Assembly: GCF_024055725.1 (NCBI RefSeq)
Contig: NZ_JAMXMX010000022.1
Span: 1 to 64,000, forward strand
DNA from: Actinoallomurus spadix
Lineage (GTDB): Bacteria; Actinomycetota; Actinomycetes; Streptosporangiales; Streptosporangiaceae
Direction of reading: 5' to 3'
DNA: 64,000 bases
The stretch's first letter is position 1. Each line of letters begins with the position of its first letter. Shown one piece after another: positions 63,024-64,000 of the stretch. Both the position numbers and the translations under genes were made by a program. A model generated the notes under the pieces. The model made no database searches. It saw only the letters and a program-made list of their open reading frames with translations, and was not told the DNA's origin.

Positions 63024-63347
63024 CTACTCCGCGTCCCGGCTCTCCTCCCGGTGCGTGAACAGGGCGAGCAGACCCTCGATACGGTGATCGGCCTCGGCCG
63101 GATGCCGGAAGCGACGGCTCGGATCGATCGTGTAGTGGTTCCGCCGGCCGACGCGGGTCCGGGTGAGGTAACCCGCGGCCTCCAGGTCGGTCACGATCGT
63201 CTGGGCGGCCCGCTCGGTGATGCCCGCGACGGCGGCCATGTCCCGCAGCCTCGCCTGGGGGTTCCGGGCGATCTCTAGGAGGACGCGCGCGTGGTTCGTC
63301 AGAAAGGTCCAGTGCCGGACGGGTTCACCATCCGCGGGCGTGCCCAT
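63024..63347 (-). CDS. Winged-helix (MarR/ArsR-like) transcriptional regulator
   Basis: 107 residues from ATG 63347 with GAGGAG upstream. HWTFLTNHARVLLEIARNPQ, AAVAGITERAAQTIVTDLEA and wing GRRNHYTIDPSRRFRHP form a typical winged helix. The C-terminus is short and acidic. It is divergent from the STAS gene, and the A/T-rich stretch 63395-63425 (GATATATG on the minus strand) probably holds its promoter. Confidence 0.85.
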   Translation of the reverse strand: MGTPADGEPVRHWTFLTNHARVLLEIARNPQARLRDMAAVAGITERAAQTIVTDLEAAGYLTRTRVGRRNHYTIDPSRRFRHPAEADHRIEGLLALFTHREESRDAE

Positions 63348-63504
63348 GGGGCTCCTCATCCGATCTGCGTTCGGGCCGGTCACCGCGCTGCTCGGGCGCA
63401 TATATCATGAAGTCGATTTCTGGTATCGGTTGACGTGGTTCTCTCCTCCAGGCATGCTCGGGACATGCGGATTGATAGGCGGCCCGTACGAGCGCACCCT
63501 CGTG

Positions 63505-63861
63505 ATGTTAGTGGCCGCCATGGCAGAACGTAACGGACACACGGCGCAAGCGATCTTGCCGGACGCGGGCCTGGTCCTCTACGAGGACCGCCAGCTCAGG
63601 ATCATCCAGGCGACCCCACCCGACAAGGTGCTGCTCCGGGGCGACGTCGACATCACCAACAGCCCCGCCCTCGCCGACGCGCTCGCCGGCGTCACGGCCG
63701 AATGGGGCCGGGTCACGGTCGACACCGAGGGTCTCCGCTTCATCGACGTCTCCGGCTGGCGCATCCTCGTCGGCCCCCATCCCCGCCGCGGGCCCCGGCC
63801 CCGGCTGCTGAACATCGCCCCCTGCGTGCACCGCCTGAACCAGCGCATGCACGCCCTCTGA
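63505..63861 (+). CDS. STAS-domain protein (anti-sigma factor antagonist-like)
   Basis: 118 residues from ATG 63505, with ATG 63520 as alternative. The STAS fold is visible: VLLRGDVDITNSPALADALA, WGRVTVDTEGLRFIDVSGWR, with Ser in DVSGW at the usual phosphorylation site. N-terminal residues LVLYEDRQLRIIQATPPD precede it. It may act with the PP2C phosphatase at 59694-60896 in a partner-switching pathway. Confidence 0.8.
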   Translation: MLVAAMAERNGHTAQAILPDAGLVLYEDRQLRIIQATPPDKVLLRGDVDITNSPALADALAGVTAEWGRVTVDTEGLRFIDVSGWRILVGPHPRRGPRPRLLNIAPCVHRLNQRMHAL

Positions 63862-64000
63862 CCGGGCACGATCGAGCCCGCGTTCCGCGTCGCCCGCCCG
63901 ATACGGCGGCCGGCGACCCGCACGGGGGTCACGCCGATGACGGCGGCACCGTACGAAACGCCCTGAGGCGGAGTCCGCCGGGCGAGCGGGAGAGCCACGA
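63862..64000. other. Right end, no gene recognised
   Basis: Contains a GGCGGA-G-TCCGCC inverted repeat (63969-63981) and no convincing start with ribosome-binding site. A gene may begin beyond the edge. Confidence 0.4.

Overview
The window is very GC-rich, dense in GTG/TTG starts and ATGA/GTGA overlaps, and carries Lsr2, fused TrpE-TrpG, LexA-box, F420-type and many TetR genes. This points to a filamentous soil actinomycete. I would guess Streptosporangiales (Actinomadura/Actinoallomurus-like), but nothing here fixes the genus. I saw no rRNA, tRNA, CRISPR array, transposase or phage genes.

Region 1 (1-12300) is a plant-polysaccharide locus. It holds three secreted GH54 alpha-L-arabinofuranosidases (one cut by the window edge), a GH29 alpha-L-fucosidase, a secreted beta-helix protein and a GH59 beta-galactosidase, several with ricin-type (CBM13) lectin tails. 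A LacI regulator (6147-7163) sits in the middle. Four copies of a GTCGAATCGATTCGAC-type palindrome flank the divergent promoters, so the enzymes probably form one regulon aimed at arabinogalactan or a similar arabinose/galactose/fucose polymer. Two of the GH54 genes share a nearly identical 438-bp lectin segment.

Region 2 (12400-24700) is mixed metabolism: TetR, enoyl-CoA hydratase, a class I amidotransferase fold without its cysteine, flavohemoprotein, an MmyB-type XRE regulator, a ROK regulator next to a glucosylglycerate-hydrolase-like GH63 enzyme, RsgA with a possible leader peptide, an HSL-type esterase divergent from a thioesterase, and an SDR.

Region 3 (24800-26140) is the most interesting unit: a 43-residue Gly/Asp/Asn-rich peptide with two GDGN-x-P motifs, overlapping by ATGA a PIMT-family methyltransferase with a long C-terminal extension. 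This is the two-gene layout of aspartimide-forming RiPPs (imiditide-like).

Region 4 (26400-38700) holds a molybdopterin oxidoreductase with a coupled small protein, an amidohydrolase, trpE(G) behind a Trp-Trp-Trp attenuator, an F420-type nitroreductase with TetR, a DUF3311/MctP-type transporter pair, and a MarR regulator divergent from a short drug-resistance-type UvrA.

Region 5 (38700-42300) is a seven-gene Asp23/Gls24 envelope-stress operon behind a sigma-B-like promoter, preceded by a TetR gene.

Region 6 (42500-64000) holds a GH20 hexosaminidase, a DUF1023 protein, an SGNH hydrolase fused in frame to a DUF4253 domain, GntR, a NhaA-DsbA fusion, a LexA-box small gene, TetR plus acyl-CoA ligase, a methyltransferase, a SRPBCC protein with a second sigma-B-like promoter, a subtilase-fold protein with EF-hand and VCBS repeats, Lsr2, a PP2C phosphatase, an orphan protein with a TGT-like zinc motif, a winged-helix regulator and a STAS protein. 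Convergent gene pairs are commonly separated by strong GC hairpins.
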